The position numbers and the translations under genes are program-made. 64,000 nt of DNA. Origin: Diphasiastrum complanatum (lineage: Eukaryota; Streptophyta; Lycopodiopsida; Lycopodiales; Lycopodiaceae). Within the stretch, counting starts at the first letter, position 1. Each line of letters opens with the position of its first letter. This document shows positions 11,480 to 22,926 of the stretch, in pieces. Location of the stretch: the NCBI GenBank assembly GCA_029204225.1, contig CM055106.1, positions 16,783,314-16,847,313 on the forward strand, read 5' to 3'. The notes beneath the pieces are model-generated. The model was not told where the DNA came from and searched no databases. It saw only the letters and a list, made by a program, of their open reading frames with translations.

Positions 11480-14339
11480 TTAGCAGAATAGCTTTTCTTA
11501 ATGTGCCACCACCAATTTGGATCTATCTTACTATGGTGGCCAGTACCCCATGATTAAGCATTTCCTTGATCTGATAAGGACCTTCGCCTGTGAATTTTAA
11601 TTTTCCCTTGATCGCCTTGATTTTATACATCAGGACCAGATCTCCAGAGCGAAGATCCTTCTTTTGTAACCTGCGATCATGCCATGCTTTGCATCATTCT
11701 TTTTCAGCCGCCAGTGCATGCACAACTAGTAGGCATGTTTCATAGAGTTTATGCAGAGCAAAGCTTCATGGCGTAGTTGTAGAGATTTGGACTCATTAAG
11801 ACGTTGCATGGTAGCAATCCTTAATGAAGAAACTAGAAACTCTTCTGGCATTACAACATCCTGACCATATACCAATTGGAAGGGTGTTTGATCGGTGTTT
11901 CCTTTATATGCTATCCTGAATTCCCATAAAACAACATGCAACTTATGTTCCCAATCTGATCTGCTAGCTTCAACTATTTTCGTGAGCACGCTACACAAAA
12001 TCTTATTAGATGATTCTGCTTGCCCATTACCACGAGGATAATAAGGCGTACTAGTTCTGTGGATGACGAAGAATTCCTCCAACAGCACCTTGATGGTCTC
12101 ATTGATGAAATGACTTCCGCGATCGCTGACTAGCTCCACCGGACATCCAAAGTGCACAATGATATTTTCATAATGGAACTTGCCAGTGGTCCTAGCATCA
12201 GCTACTCTTACTGCCTTGGCTTCGACCCACTTGGTGAGATAGTCTGTGGCTACGATTATGTATCGAGCCTGCGAACTCCTTGCTACAAGGTAAATTGGAC
12301 CGATGTAATCCAATCTTCACTTTTTGAATGGTGCTTGGACTAAGACCGGGTGCAGTAAGTCATAAATCAATCTTGTTGGTCTTCTTGTCCTTTGGCACAC
12401 ATCGCACTTTCTCAGGTATTCCTCCGTATCCTTATGAATTGTTGGCCACCAACATCCTGATTGTAGGATCTTGCGAACTGTAATGTCGGATGCAAAATGG
12501 CCTCCACCCATGCCTTTATGTGAAAGCAAAATGATTTGGGTGGCCTCATGAGGGAGAATACACTGCCGAAGGATTTCGTCTGGTCCTCTTCGATACAACT
12601 GGTCGGCAATCAACTGATATGGTCTAGCTCTCAAGATCAATTTTCACTTATCTGCCTTTGGTAGTGACTTGTCTGGTTGGTCCCGCATTAGATATTCAAC
12701 AATGTCGACAACCCATTCTGGTACTATGTCTACGTAAAACAAGGCAACATCGGCCAGCTCATCGTCGGGTGGGTTGCGATCTCCTTTCCCTTGATTCGTG
12801 ACACATGATCTGCCATGTAGTGTTGTTTTCCCTTGCGAACTACTATCCGAAAATCCAATTCCAACAACAGAAGTAGACATCCGGTGCAAGTTTTGTTAAC
12901 GAGATAGAGCAAGGGTTGATGGTCCGTATAAAAAGCGAAATGTGTGGCCATCATGTAGTGTCAAAATTTCTTAACCACATAGATCATTGCTAGTGCTTCC
13001 CGCTCCGTGGTTGAATAATTCATTTCTGTATCACTGAGCGGTCGGCTTGCAAATTGGATTGGAAAATCCTTTTTGTGTTCACCTGGCTGGGTTAAGACTG
13101 CTCCAACTGCATACTTCGATGCATCCGTATGCACGTGAAACTCAATGGACTAATTGAGTGGGCATAAGATTGGTTTTGAATCCAATGCATCCTTAAGCTT
13201 TCGGAAAGCCTTTAGGGCTTCCTCGTTCCAATGTGGATCCGTGTGACCTTGTAAATTGGTCGAGCTAACTCCGCAAAATCAAGAATGAAGATCCTATAAT
13301 AGTTAGCATGACCCATGAAGATGTATACTTCGCGGATCGTCCCTAGTGGTGGTAGATCAACAACGATCCTGATCTTTTATAGCTCTATGACAATCTCGTG
13401 TCTTGACACTATATGGCCAAGAATCAAGCCATGTGTCACCCAAAATTGACATTTTTTTGGATTCAAGTAGATTTGGAAGTCGCGGCATTTTTGTAGCACT
13501 TTCTCCAAATTGGATAAGTGTTCTAAGTCTGGTCCATGCACGCACAGATCGTCCAAGAATATTTTCAAAATTTTTTACAAATAATCTTTGAATGCTGCCT
13601 GCATGACTCACTGGAAAGTGCTTGGGAAATTGCAAAGTCCGAATGGCATCACCTTATAGACATAGGTTCCCCATTCTATGGAAAATGCTGTTTTTTGTTG
13701 GTCTTGGGGGGTTATCTTCACCTGGTTGTAGCCGCTGAAGCCATCTAGAAAACTGTAGGCTTCGACGCCAGCTACTCTGTCGAGGACACTTTCCATAATT
13801 GGTAAAGGAAAATGATCATTTTTGGTGACTACATTGAGTGGCTTTAGATTCAGACAAATCCGCATTTTGTCGTTCTTCTTGGATACTATAACTATTGGCA
13901 ATACCCATTCCGTGTGCTCGATTTCATAGATGAAAGCTGCATCCATCAGCTTCTGCAACTCTTGCTTGATCAGCTCTGTATAATTCGGGTTGCAGCGGTA
14001 GTAACGGCTTACCTTGGGGACTGCTCCGTCCACCAAGGGTATGGTGTGTTGGACTACTGTTGGTGGAATGCCCTTAAGATCACTATAACTCTAGAAAAAA
14101 TAGTCTTTATACTCCACCAACAATGATCGTAGTCTCTTGAACTGTGTGGGCATTAATTGCTCTCCCACATGCACTTTTTTTTCTTCTTCATCTGGCTCGG
14201 CAAGATTCATCGGCTGTGTTCGTGCAAGTCCCTCGAAGACTTGTTCCGCTGGTGCCTGACTTTGATCTGGTTCTCGTTGGGCTTGCGACATCATTATTAC
14301 CACGTCGTCCAAGGTATAATTTTTGAAAGTTTCAGGCAT
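11480..14339 (-). pseudogene. OTA-type (Athila/Tat-like) Ty3/Gypsy pol remnant
   Basis: Reading down the minus strand, 14339-14091 is an acidic linker before RT. RT (14036 to about 13377) has VLPIVIVSKKNDKMRICLN, KNDHFPLPIMESVLDRVAG, FLDGFSGYNQVKI, MPFGLCNFPSTFQ and the catalytic box IFLDD. The HFPLP and FLDGFSGYNQ forms are typical of the plant OTA lineage. RNase H is badly broken (12954-12644 keeps FYTDHQPLLYLV and DHVSRI). Integrase starts at 12640 with the zinc-binding region (KCDVCQ) and continues at 12313 with the core (MDYIGPI, DYLTKWVEAKAV, SDRGSHFIN, YYPRGNGQAESSNK). A tail to about 11480 shows RSGDLVLMYKIKAIKGKL and FTGEGPYQI. Stops and frameshifts split it into at least six pieces, so it is dead. 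Confidence 0.88.
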
Positions 14340-14354
14340 CTCGTGAACTGGAGC

Positions 14355-14618
14355 TCATCGAGATTCCTCCTTCAGCATATTGATCTTAGGTCGACTAGTC
14401 ATTTCTTGATTTTTTGTCATCTGTGTAGAAGATGATGCTGTATCTGAGTCCATTTTGATTGACTTCAAGGAATCCAACACCTTATTTTTTTTCTTTTTCA
14501 TCATTTTGGTGGATTCTTCCTTGTTGTCTTTCATCGGAACTGTCGTGATATTCGCCTTGTGGTTGCGAATATCAACATCTATCGTAGCTATTGTCTCTTC
14601 GGGTAGATTTGGGTCCAT
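14355..14618 (-). pseudogene. Lys/Asp-rich fragment, possible gag end of the OTA Gypsy element
   Basis: An 87-residue frame, Lys-, Ser- and Met-rich, upstream (in minus sense) of the Gypsy pol and between it and the leader. No zinc knuckle or gag motif is visible. Position alone suggests a gag or protease-linker remnant. No retropepsin D[ST]G motif was found, so the protease appears to be lost. Confidence 0.35.
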
Positions 14619-14639
14619 GTGGTGATCTAATTATTGATA

Positions 14640-15391
14640 TGGTTCACAAAGATTACTTGTGTGAGGGTTGGCTTGTGCAGAGTTTCTTTCATCGTTTTTC
14701 AGTCAAAAAACTTGATTTTTTCAAAAATACTAGGAAGTAACTCTCGCAGGGCTTAGAAGAGCTATATTTGGTATGGATCCAACTTTGAAAATCTTTGCCA
14801 AGGTTAACTCTCGCAGGAAGTGGAAATTTCACTGTCTGTGAGGGTTCAAGAACACTTTTTTGCTCTGATCTTCACCAATACTTTGTACTAACTCTCACAA
14901 ACTTCATCACTTATGTAAAATGACAATTGAAACTAACGGAATGGTCTACAAGAGTTACTTCTACGAGGATTTGATGGATCTTCTGATTTTAGTGATTTTT
15001 AGACAATCAAATTTAATTTTCTACTCACTAGAATCAAACTAACCCTCGTAGGCTCTTCTGTGTCCTTGTCTCACTGAGATGGAACTTCAAAATTCTCTAC
15101 GTAGTTTCTTGGCCACTGGAACTGAAAATTTTTGTGTCTGTTGGATTTTTCCATCTTTTTCTCACTAAAAACCTTCGCAAGAGCACTTAGACTGGGAACT
15201 AACTCTCACAAGCTTCTTTGAGCCCTGGTCTTATGATGATCTAAATTTTTTTGATTTTTTGCAAGGGTTTTTTGAATTTTTTATGGCTTTTCTTTGATTT
15301 TTGAAGATTTGGTTGGAACTAACTCTCGTAGTCTTTATGCAGATTTGGGATAGTACCTTGGAGTTGATGTCAGTCATGTGAGGGTTGATTC
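14640..15391. repeat. Array of a degenerate ~15-nt motif in both orientations (Gypsy leader)
   Basis: A motif near AACTAACTCTCGCAG recurs at 14732, 14803, 14887, 15037, 15194 and 15314 in plus orientation. The inverted form (CTrnGAGnGTTrnTT-like) occurs near 14660, 14835, 14946 and 15375. Spacing is irregular, 30 to 140 bases. The array lies between the Gypsy primer-binding site and its coding region, in the 5' leader. Confidence 0.6.
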
Positions 15392-15463
15392 CCACTGGTT
15401 TTGAAGAAAACAAAATCTGATGAGAATTTTGTCTCTTTTCCCTCCAAAATGCAGATTTGAGTG

Positions 15464-15501
15464 TTTTTTTTTTTTTTTTTTTTTTTTGGGGGGGGGGGGG
15501 G
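15464..15501 (+). repeat. T24-G14 homopolymer pair
   Basis: A run of about 24 T is followed directly by about 14 G. On the minus strand, the sense of the surrounding Gypsy element, it reads C14-A24. Lengths of such runs are often misassembled. Confidence 0.85.
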
Positions 15502-15705
15502 TTTCAAGGTTTTGGCTGGATGTCAAGCCCTTAGAGGCTGTTTAGGGCCTCCTCTACCCTCTCACACCTCCTCCACTAGTTGTGAACAGTCCAAGCACAA
15601 GAAAATGTAGAAAACAAGCTAACTCTACCCAAAATCCACCTAAAAACACTCTAAAAAAGCAAAAACAACTAAAAAAACAACTAAACTAGTTAGTGAAAAC
15701 TTATT

Positions 15706-15721
15706 CCCAGCATCGGTGCCA
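15706..15721 (-). other. Primer-binding site of OTA Gypsy, tRNA-Asp-like
   Basis: On the minus strand it reads TGGCACCGATGCTGGG. The site complementary to the 3' end of plant tRNA-Asp, used by Athila/Tat elements, is TGGCGCCGTTGCCGGG, so there are three mismatches in 16. It lies two bases inside the LTR end, as expected. Confidence 0.65.
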
Positions 15722-15722
15722 C

Positions 15723-16553
15723 TGTAGGGAGTAGATTTAGTCGATGAGCAGCCCTTCCGCCTGTCAAAGAGGGTTAGTTCACTAGACAGGTGCCTAACTA
15801 TGCTAAGATGCCACTTTTAGTTGTTTTCTACCCTTTACACTAACACTACCAACTTTAACAGTATACTCCCCTACACTTACATACATCATAATGCTAAGAT
15901 GAAAAAGAGAGGGAGAGAGAGAGAGTTAGATGGATAGAAGAAGTAGAGAAAGAGGTAGAGAAAGAGATTGAGAGTAGAGGTTTGCCCATTAGCTTATTAT
16001 GCTCACTAATGGAGAAACATTCACAATGGAAACCAAAAAGCATGTAAACTAGAAAGCAAAATAGCAAACACACACAAATGGCATTAGCAAGTAGTGAATA
16101 GCAAATGAGAATGCTTTTCTCCAAAATGGTAGAGTTTTGTCCTTCTCATTAAGCATGGAAATATGGTACAAGAGGTGCCTTTTTATCAATGGGAAGGCCC
16201 TTGCCCCAAAATCCTATTGGCTACTTCTAAAAATATAAGCTTTATTCTACACCATTCACCTTGGGTCCAATCTAATCCAAGGGTCTTAAAAAAGTACATT
16301 AGAAATTACATGATACATGTGAGTTTCAAACTGGACCCAACTTTGAAAGTTTTAGACTAAGTTTATTAACTTGACCTTGTGGCCTCAAGTTTTATTTTAT
16401 TAACAATAAGGCCCAAGTCTTTTCATTCTATCTACAACTTGACTAGCATGCTCATTGGGCCATGGGCTTATACACGTAGGATGCCACGCCCCTCACAACT
16501 ATTTCTACTTTCTGATTTTATTTATTTACAATATGTTCGGAATACCCCCAACA
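15723..16553 (-). mobile_element. 5' LTR of the OTA Gypsy element
   Basis: In plus orientation the block runs from TGTAGGGAG, next to the PBS, to CCCCCAACA; on the minus strand that is TGTTGGGGG to CTCCCTACA, with canonical TG/CA ends and about 831 bp. The PBS fixes the lower end; the upper end is inferred from the TG/CA pattern. No matching 3' LTR was found below 11480, so the element is truncated at its 3' end. Confidence 0.5.
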
Positions 16554-16637
16554 ATTCTCTCTCTCTTATCTCATTCATGCTTGTACATGGTTCTCTTTGG
16601 GTTGTACTATCCGTTGATGCACTATATTGGTGATATC
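16554..16637 (+). mobile_element. Left piece of an older Copia LTR split by the 16638-21210 insertion
   Basis: These 84 bases end in ATATC, the left target duplication of the inserted element. The sequence resumes at 21216 on the other side and ends as an LTR (CTACACA) beside a degenerate PBS at 21423. The two pieces therefore look like one older LTR interrupted by a younger element. Where the older LTR begins is not certain. Confidence 0.45.
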
Positions 16638-17338
16638 TGTGAAGAATTGCCAAAAATTGGCAAATCTAGCTTGATCAAACACCATGTAGAATAGTGTAAA
16701 TTGTGTACACAAGTGGGTCCCACACATGTGAGGCCATGATTCCACGTGGGAAACCCATCCTAATGTAGGTTAGGTCAAGTCAAGAGAGTTGGTCATGTCT
16801 ATTTGGTGGTCATCCCTACTTTATAGGACCTACACCTAAGTTTAAGGTGAAAATTTGACCAACTAGCTACCTACCAAGCATAACTCTAGGAAATAGACTA
16901 GGGTGTCATTTTAGGTCAAGTAGAGTGAGTTAACTTCCTTATTACATGCTGGAAATCCACCTAACTTCAAGAAGGAAGTCGAATTTGCTATGTATGCCCT
17001 CTCTCCATAGTGAGAAGATAGAAAATTTTTGGAGCTCATTGGCAATCTCAAGCTAGTTCACTATGTACATTGAGTTTTTGTGATCCAAATGAAACCAAAT
17101 CAATTTCTACTTGTTTCTCAGGTTGAAGGCCGTACTACAGCCTGTATTACACACGTGTGGGCTCGGATTTCAATGTTTATCAATGCTTTTGATTGTTAAT
17201 GCTTGTTGTTTGTCAAATTGCCAATCTAGATCAACTTTTTTGTGTCTAGTTTTTTGATAGATTGTTAAGCAAGCATCCAATCACTCTTGTGGATCTTTTG
17301 TAGATCCATTTATGGTCCTAAAGTACAGTACTTTCACA
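16638..17338 (+). repeat. 5' LTR of non-autonomous Copia
   Basis: 701 bp, TG...CA, ending exactly where the PBS begins. It contains the LTR promoter and polyadenylation functions by position; I did not identify a clear TATA box. Confidence 0.93.
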
Positions 17339-17350
17339 TGGTATCAGAGT
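17339..17350 (+). other. Primer-binding site, initiator tRNA-Met
   Basis: TGGTATCAGAGT follows the LTR end with no gap and matches the TGGTATCAGAGC consensus complementary to plant initiator tRNA-Met except at the last base. Confidence 0.9.
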
Positions 17351-18143
17351 CAAGTACAAAAGCATAAGCCATTGATCTAATGCAAATCCATTTTTAGCAA
17401 GTTTTGGTGCTAAAAGCTAGTATTGAGAGGGCAAGCTAGAATCTTGATTTTGGTGAGGAGATTTGATCCCAAAATTGGTAGGGGTCCAAATCCGTACTGT
17501 CCACATGTGTGGGCACCTCTGAACCTGCATTTAATGCATGGTATTCATTTGATCCAAAAAATTTCAATTTGTGAGCTATTGGTGTAATTTTTGGTGGAGA
17601 TCCTAGGATAATCTACCAAGATCATTTGCCATTGATTAGATTTGAATTTGTTTCATGGAATCTAATTAATCTAGACTGAGTTCAAGTCCTATTAAGGTTA
17701 AAAACAGGTCTTGAAAGTACACCAAGAAGGAAGAAAGAGATTAAGTCATTTTTTTGTCCAAAAATAGCCAAATTTGGCAAGATTTGATTGTAAGTAGATT
17801 TCACATCATCTTATCTTCATTCCAACTTTGTGAGGGAGTGCTAGAACTGAGATTATAAGTCCATTTGTTGGATTAGAAATCTAATTTGAGTGAAAAACTA
17901 CAAGAGAGAGACCTTAGTGAGTTTCTAGAGACAATCAAATCCATTTCTTGACAAGAATTGTTTGAAAGTAGTCTTCACTTCATCTTATCTTCATTCCAGC
18001 TTTGTGAGGGAGTGATAGAACTGTGATTATAAGTCCATTTGTTGGATTAGAAATCAAATTTGAGTGAAACACTGCAAGTGTGAGACCTTTGTGAGTTTCA
18101 AGTCAATCAAATCTATCTCTTGTTTGTAGAAGTCACTAGTAAG

Positions 18144-19747
18144 ATGGGATCTCCTGGAGCATACCTTCTAGAAGCTAGTGAGAGGTTGAAATATACAAAT
18201 TATGCTATTTGGAAGGTTAGAATGGAGTCACTCTTAGTGCTCCAAGACCTTTATGAGTTCTTGATTGAAGATGAAGATGAACGTCTAGGTGCACAGGAGT
18301 TAGCTAGATACAAGAAGAGATCTAGGCTTGCACTTCATTGTGTGAAGATGAATGTGAGCAATGATTTGTTGAGAGAAGTATCAGCTTGTACTAATGCTTA
18401 AGAGGCTTGGGAGTCTTTAAAATCAATCTATGAGTCTAGCAACACTTCTAGAGTTATTATGCTTAGAAATCACATTTTGCAAAGCATGAGGAGAAGTGAG
18501 GAGAGTGCACAGGATTATGTACTCAGAATCAAGTCTCTAAATAGGGAGTTGGCTTCCATTGGAGAGAAGATTCATGATGGAGAGCTTGTACAAATTGTCC
18601 TAATGGTCTAGGAGATGACTTTGCAAATTTGGTCCAAAGTTTTGCCATCCAAGACACTTTGCCAACTATAGAAAAACTTCACAGTGTATTAGTGGCTGAA
18701 GAGTGTAGGATGCTCCATGCAAAATCTAGGATGAATTCCTTGTCTTTGCAGGATGGTGATGAGAAAGCCAATTTCTCATTCAAGGGCAAAAAGAAGACCA
18801 ATGGAAAGAAGAAGCATCCAAAGGAGGCCAAAGAAGAGGATGATGCATCAAGCTCAAAGGACAAGTCAAAGCAAAAATGCTTCTTTTGTGGAAGGAAGGG
18901 GCATTATGCATCTGAATGCTACAAGAGGCTAAGAGCACAAGTGGAGGAGGACAAACAAGGAAACCTTGCAAAGGAGGAGGAGGAGGATGAAGTAGATGTA
19001 TTATTGATGGCATCTACATCCTCACCAACAAGCAATGGCAATTCAAGAGACAATTGGTGGATCAACAGTGGGGCTAGCTCCCACATGTCTTGTGAAAAGG
19101 ACTTTTTCTCAACCTTACACTCTTTCAATGATGCTAAAAAGTTTGTCTTTACTGCAAATGATGAAGAGTGTAGGATAGATGGTGTTGGCACCATCTCTTT
19201 GTATCTAGAATCCTCAAAATGCATGGATCTAGAAAATGTCCTTTATGTACCGTCAATCACCAAGAATATGCTTAGTGTTGGTCTACTATTAGAAAGTGGT
19301 TTGGATGTCCACTTTAAGCATGGTGTTTGCTTCATCTTGAAGAATGATGTTTGCATTGCAAAGGGATTTAAACATGGAAGATTGTTTAAGTTGGAAGCTA
19401 GTGTTGCTTTTGAAAGAATGAGCTTGGCAAAGGAGGAGATCACTCAAGAGGAGATCTTGGCAAAGTGTGATCTTGCTTGCATTGAGGAGGAGCATCAAAA
19501 GGAGGAAGATCTTGAGGATCAGCCTCAAAGCATGAGAGTTCCAAGGGAGTCCTCAATGACAATGTCCGAGTCATCAAATTGCATGCAAATTGTCCATTCA
19601 AGTGTGCATCTTGCAAGGGCGGTGAGCATTGGAGAGTCTACTATCTTTGAATACTTTTTGGAAAGTATTAGTAGACATGAGGTGACTTGTTTCTTACCTT
19701 TAAGATTTATGGTGTTTATTACTTTGTATGACAAGACAATGAAATGA
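18144..19747 (+). pseudogene. Copia gag-protease, broken
   Basis: The frame starts MGSPGAYLLEASERL at 18144 and reads a Copia gag (YAIWKVRMESLLVLQDL). A stop lies at 18399-18401 after ACTNA. The gag continues in the same frame (EAWESLKSIYESSNTSRV) to a frameshift at about 18600, then runs open from 18629 to 19747. That part has the CCHC zinc knuckle (CFFCGRKGHYASEC) and then the retropepsin region WWINSGASSHM. The normal motif is DSGASSHM, so the catalytic Asp is Asn. After FKHGRLFKLEAS the sequence leaves the family and has no LWHRRLGH pre-integrase motif. Gag may have been functional until recently; protease is not. Confidence 0.85.
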
Positions 19748-20456
19748 GATGCTTTGAAATCTACATTTGTTGTTGATAAAGCAATTTCATTGGATAAGTA
19801 TTTTTGTAATAGTTTGAATAGTGTCATAAAAGATGAAACATCATTTGTATTGAAAATCTTTGGGTCCACATGCTTTGAGCATGATCATTCCAATGTAAGG
19901 ACCAAAGATTATCCTATTTCAATGATAGGAATAATGGTAGTGTTTTGCTCTTCAAGTAGAGATTGTAGAATCTACTTGTTTTCAACCAAAGAATTTGTCA
20001 ATGGTGGAAATGTGATCTTTCAAGAGTGGAAGATTTGTAAACTTGAAGAAGCACCTTTGGATCAACACATTATTCAATTCATTGATGTTTTGGAGTCAAG
20101 TCAAGTGGAGGAGCAAGCTCAAGACCCGAGGACTCCAAGAAGAACCTTGAGTATCAAGATGGAGCCATCTAGGCTCAATCATATGGATCAAGCAAGACAA
20201 GTTGTCTTTGGCAACATTATTTATGCACTTAATATTTTAATTGATGTATCTTCAAAAACACAAAATGCCTTGGAATCCATGGCTTGGCATGATGTTTAGT
20301 TTTGAAGTGTGCTACATGTATATAGACACATTTATGGAACATCTTGTAAGGGATCCTCTAAGAGGTGGTGAAAGATCCTTCATGGACATCATTCTCTATT
20401 GGAGTCTCAAAAGTTCCTTCTTTGTAGCTGGATTTTTTAGACACTTCTAAAAGCTT
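19748..20456 (+). pseudogene. Remnants of Copia integrase tail and RT C-terminus
   Basis: The open frame 19754-20299 includes IFGSTCFEHDHSN and CRIYLFSTKEFVNGGNVIFQ, which match the integrase tail seen in other copies (GCACFVNVPLETR, YRIYVPSTS, DVVFHE). Next come linker remnants (PRTPRRTLSIKMEPSR). At about 20345-20420 the frame reads GGERSFMDIILYWSL, which corresponds to GDERSFVDITLFRSL near the RT C-terminus of the 29316-33256 element. Everything between, including YVDD and the whole RNase H, is absent. Confidence 0.65.
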
Positions 20457-20497
20457 TCATTGATCTATCAAGAGAGTTGTAAATAGATCAAGCTAAA

Positions 20498-20509
20498 TTT
20501 GAGGAGGAG
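20498..20509 (+). other. Polypurine tract of non-autonomous Copia
   Basis: TTTGAGGAGGAG lies directly before the 3' LTR start TGTGAAG, the normal location for the plus-strand primer. Confidence 0.85.
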
Positions 20510-21210
20510 TGTGAAGAGTTGCCAAAAATTGGCAAATCTAGCTTGATCAAACACCATGTAGAATAGTGTAAATTGTGTACACAAGTGGGTCCCACACATG
20601 TGAGGCCATGATTCCACGTGGGAAACCCATCCTAATGTAGGTTAGGTCAAATCAAGAGAATTGGTCATGTCTATTTGGTGGTCATCCCTACTTTAAAGGA
20701 CCTACACCTAAGTTTAAGGTGAAAATTTGACCAACTAGCTACCTACCAAGCATAACTCTAGGAAATAGACTAGGGTGTCATTTTAGGTCAAGTAGAGTGA
20801 GTTAACTTCCTTATTACATGCTGGAAATCCACCTAACTTCAAGAAGGAAGTCGAATTTGCTATGTATTCCCTCTCTTCATAGTGAGAAGATAGAAAATTT
20901 TTGGAGCTCATTGGCAATCTCAAGCTAGTTCACTATGTACATTGAGTTTTTGTGATCCAAATGAAACCAAATCAATTTCTACTTGTTTCTCAGGTTGAAG
21001 GCCGTACTACAACCTGTAGTACACACGTGTGGGCTCGGATTTCAATGTTTATCAATGCTTTTGATTGTTAATGCTTGTTGTTTGTCAAATTGCCAATCTA
21101 GATCAACTTTTTTGTGTCTAGTTTTTTGATAGATTGTTAAGCAAGCATCCAATCACTCTTGTGGATCTTTTGTAGATCCATTTATGGTCCTAAAGTACAG
21201 TACTTTCACA
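20510..21210 (+). repeat. 3' LTR of non-autonomous Copia
   Basis: 701 bp, collinear with the 5' LTR without indels. Differences seen by eye include GAATTG/GAGTTG near the start and TACAGCCTGTATTAC/TACAACCTGTAGTAC near the end. It is followed by the ATATC target duplication. Confidence 0.93.
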
Positions 21211-21422
21211 ATATCTTGCAATTTTGTGTGTAGAATGCTTATTAAATGTTATTTTTGGATCCACACGTGTGAAATACAATAGGGTACTATTTTTGTATAA
21301 ACAACAACTTCATCATATCTTATGTTTGATGTTTGATCAAGTTCTTAGTGAGTTTGCATCTCTTTCATTAAGTAGATGTTGATTTTTTCACATCGGCAAG
21401 ATTGGTAGATTTGGTCTACACA
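21211..21422 (+). mobile_element. Right piece of the older, split Copia LTR
   Basis: This continues 16554-16637 after the insertion and ends GTCTACACA. It is followed at 21423-21434 by TGGTATAAGAGC, a one-mismatch initiator tRNA-Met PBS, so this is the 3' end of a 5' LTR. The leader of that older element runs only to about 21590 before other LTR sequence begins. Confidence 0.6.
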
Positions 21423-21591
21423 TGGTATAAGAGCTTGTCTTGCAAATTGTGAGAGGATCAAGTACATCTATCAATGATTTAGTGTAGATATCAATGCTAG
21501 AGCATGCTAGATTGATTTCTATCCAAAAAATCGAGTCTCTTGCATATGTAGAATGGATCTTTTCTAGATCAAAACTCATTTTAGGTTATAA

Positions 21592-21681
21592 ATGTTGGAA
21601 AGAGGTGTGTAGAAAGATAACTCGAAAAGAAATGAACACGAAAAAAAATTTCCACAAGCAAAAAACCTGACACTGTCGTTT
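21592..21681 (-). mobile_element. Short LTR fragment of the 8413/38492 family
   Basis: TGTTGGAAAGAGGTGTGTAG followed by AACTCGAAAAGAAATGAAC resembles the start (plus orientation) of the LTRs at 38492 and 8413. The later GACACTGTCG also matches a motif of that family. Only about 90 bp remain before the family B 5' LTR. Confidence 0.5.
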
Positions 21682-22455
21682 TTTTAAAATTGGAAAAACA
21701 AATCCATATTGATTTCTTGGCTACATGCAAGTATGTAGCTCATGAATGCAAAATGCCAAGTTTGGCCTACATAGAACTCGAGCTACATGGTTATGTAAAG
21801 TCTAAAAACAATTTGCATATAGTTTGTAGACATAGAATTGGCAAAGTCATGCTTGTAGAAACTCGTGGCAATTCACATGCATTTATTGTAAGTGATCCAT
21901 AGTGACATGCAAGGCATGCACAAAGTGTAATGGACACATGCATGATAATTTGTACTTTGTTAGTTAGAACTAGTACACTTGTAAAAAGTTGGTAGAATTT
22001 CATGCATGGCAAGTGACAAATGTCACATAGACTCTAAATGTCACTTTAGTTGTCATTTTGGAATGGATAGATGTGGTTCTACCTCGAGCTACCTCAAACT
22101 CCATAAATATGTGTAGCTCTCCTCACAATCCATGATGAAGAGCCAAAGTTTTGTAGCTACATCATGTCATTTTGGATCTAAACTATTTTGCTTGTTATCT
22201 CTCTAGCTTTCTCTCTCTAACACGTATTGAAGCTAATGCTAATACATTGAAATCTTGTACTTTTGTTCATTCTTTGATTCATTGCTATCATAATCTGATG
22301 CTTAGCATGCTAGATTGTGGTTAAGCCATTTCTTCTGAACTAAATCTTGCTAAACAATCTAGAATCAGGTTATTGTGCTAATCACAAAGCTTAATCAAGA
22401 TCAATCATACTTGTGGACATTCCCCAAATGTGTGAATTCTGGAAATTTTGATCAG
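21682..22455 (+). mobile_element. 5' LTR of Copia family B element
   Basis: From TTAAAATTGGAAAAAC to GTGTGAATTCTGGAAATTTT this matches the LTR at 33274-34157, including GGCCTACATAGAACTC, CATGCTTGTAGAAACTCGTG and GTAGCTCTCCTCACAATC. The first bases are TT where the 3' copy has TG, so the 5' terminus has mutated. A damaged PBS follows: TTTTGATCAGAGCC, which looks like TTTTGGTATCAGAGCC minus two bases. The internal region resumes after a nested chromovirus. Confidence 0.8.
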
Positions 22456-22926
22456 AGCCAAATTAAGCTTTGCATGCTAACATCTTTGATTGTACAAGAA
22501 ACTGAGAGCTAAATCAAGCAAAAAAGTAGTTTTGCACTTTTTCTCACCTTTCTCTGAAGTATATTTGGATCAAATCATATTGGAACTGAATTTTCAGACC
22601 TGAAAAGTGGTAGTACGAAATTCTGGAATTTTACACGTGTGAAAATCAGAGATTTTCAGTCCTTTTGTTCTCCTTGCTTATAGATCCAAAAATAGCAGTG
22701 TTATAGCTTAATGAAAGCTTATGATATGTACTTTTCATAAAGATTGAAACCAAATTAATCTAATGTGTCTAGAAAGAGTTATAATCTCTTAAAGAGGATA
22801 GGGATAGGTCCAAAATCCAAGTGACAACATTTTGATTTGATTCAATCTTGCTTTGTTCTGAATCCATTGTTTTGAGCATCCTACACAAGACATTGAAGAT
22901 TAAGACTGAGATTGAAGTAATGAACA
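22456..22926 (+). other. Family B Copia leader, left of the chromovirus insertion
   Basis: Non-coding leader between the damaged PBS and the chromovirus LTR. No ORF or motif is recognised. It joins functionally to 29092-29315, which leads into gag at 29316. Confidence 0.6.

Larger units (their letters stand above)
16638..21210 (+). mobile_element. Complete non-autonomous Copia retrotransposon with ATATC target duplication
   Basis: Both LTRs are 701 bp (16638-17338 and 20510-21210), start TGTGAAGA and end TTTCACA. The element is flanked by perfect 5-bp direct repeats ATATC at 16633-16637 and 21211-21215. A PBS (17339) and a polypurine tract (20498-20509) are in place. By eye the LTRs differ at only about eight positions, so insertion was recent. 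The internal part is only 3.17 kb: it keeps gag, protease and a small integrase tail, but lacks pre-integrase, the integrase catalytic core and almost all RT/RNase H. It must have been mobilised by enzymes from a related element, of which 29316-33256 and 61680-64000 are examples. Confidence 0.92.

Noticed and set aside
14640-15391. CRISPR-like array
   Set aside because: The repeats are degenerate, in both orientations and unevenly spaced, inside a plant Gypsy leader.
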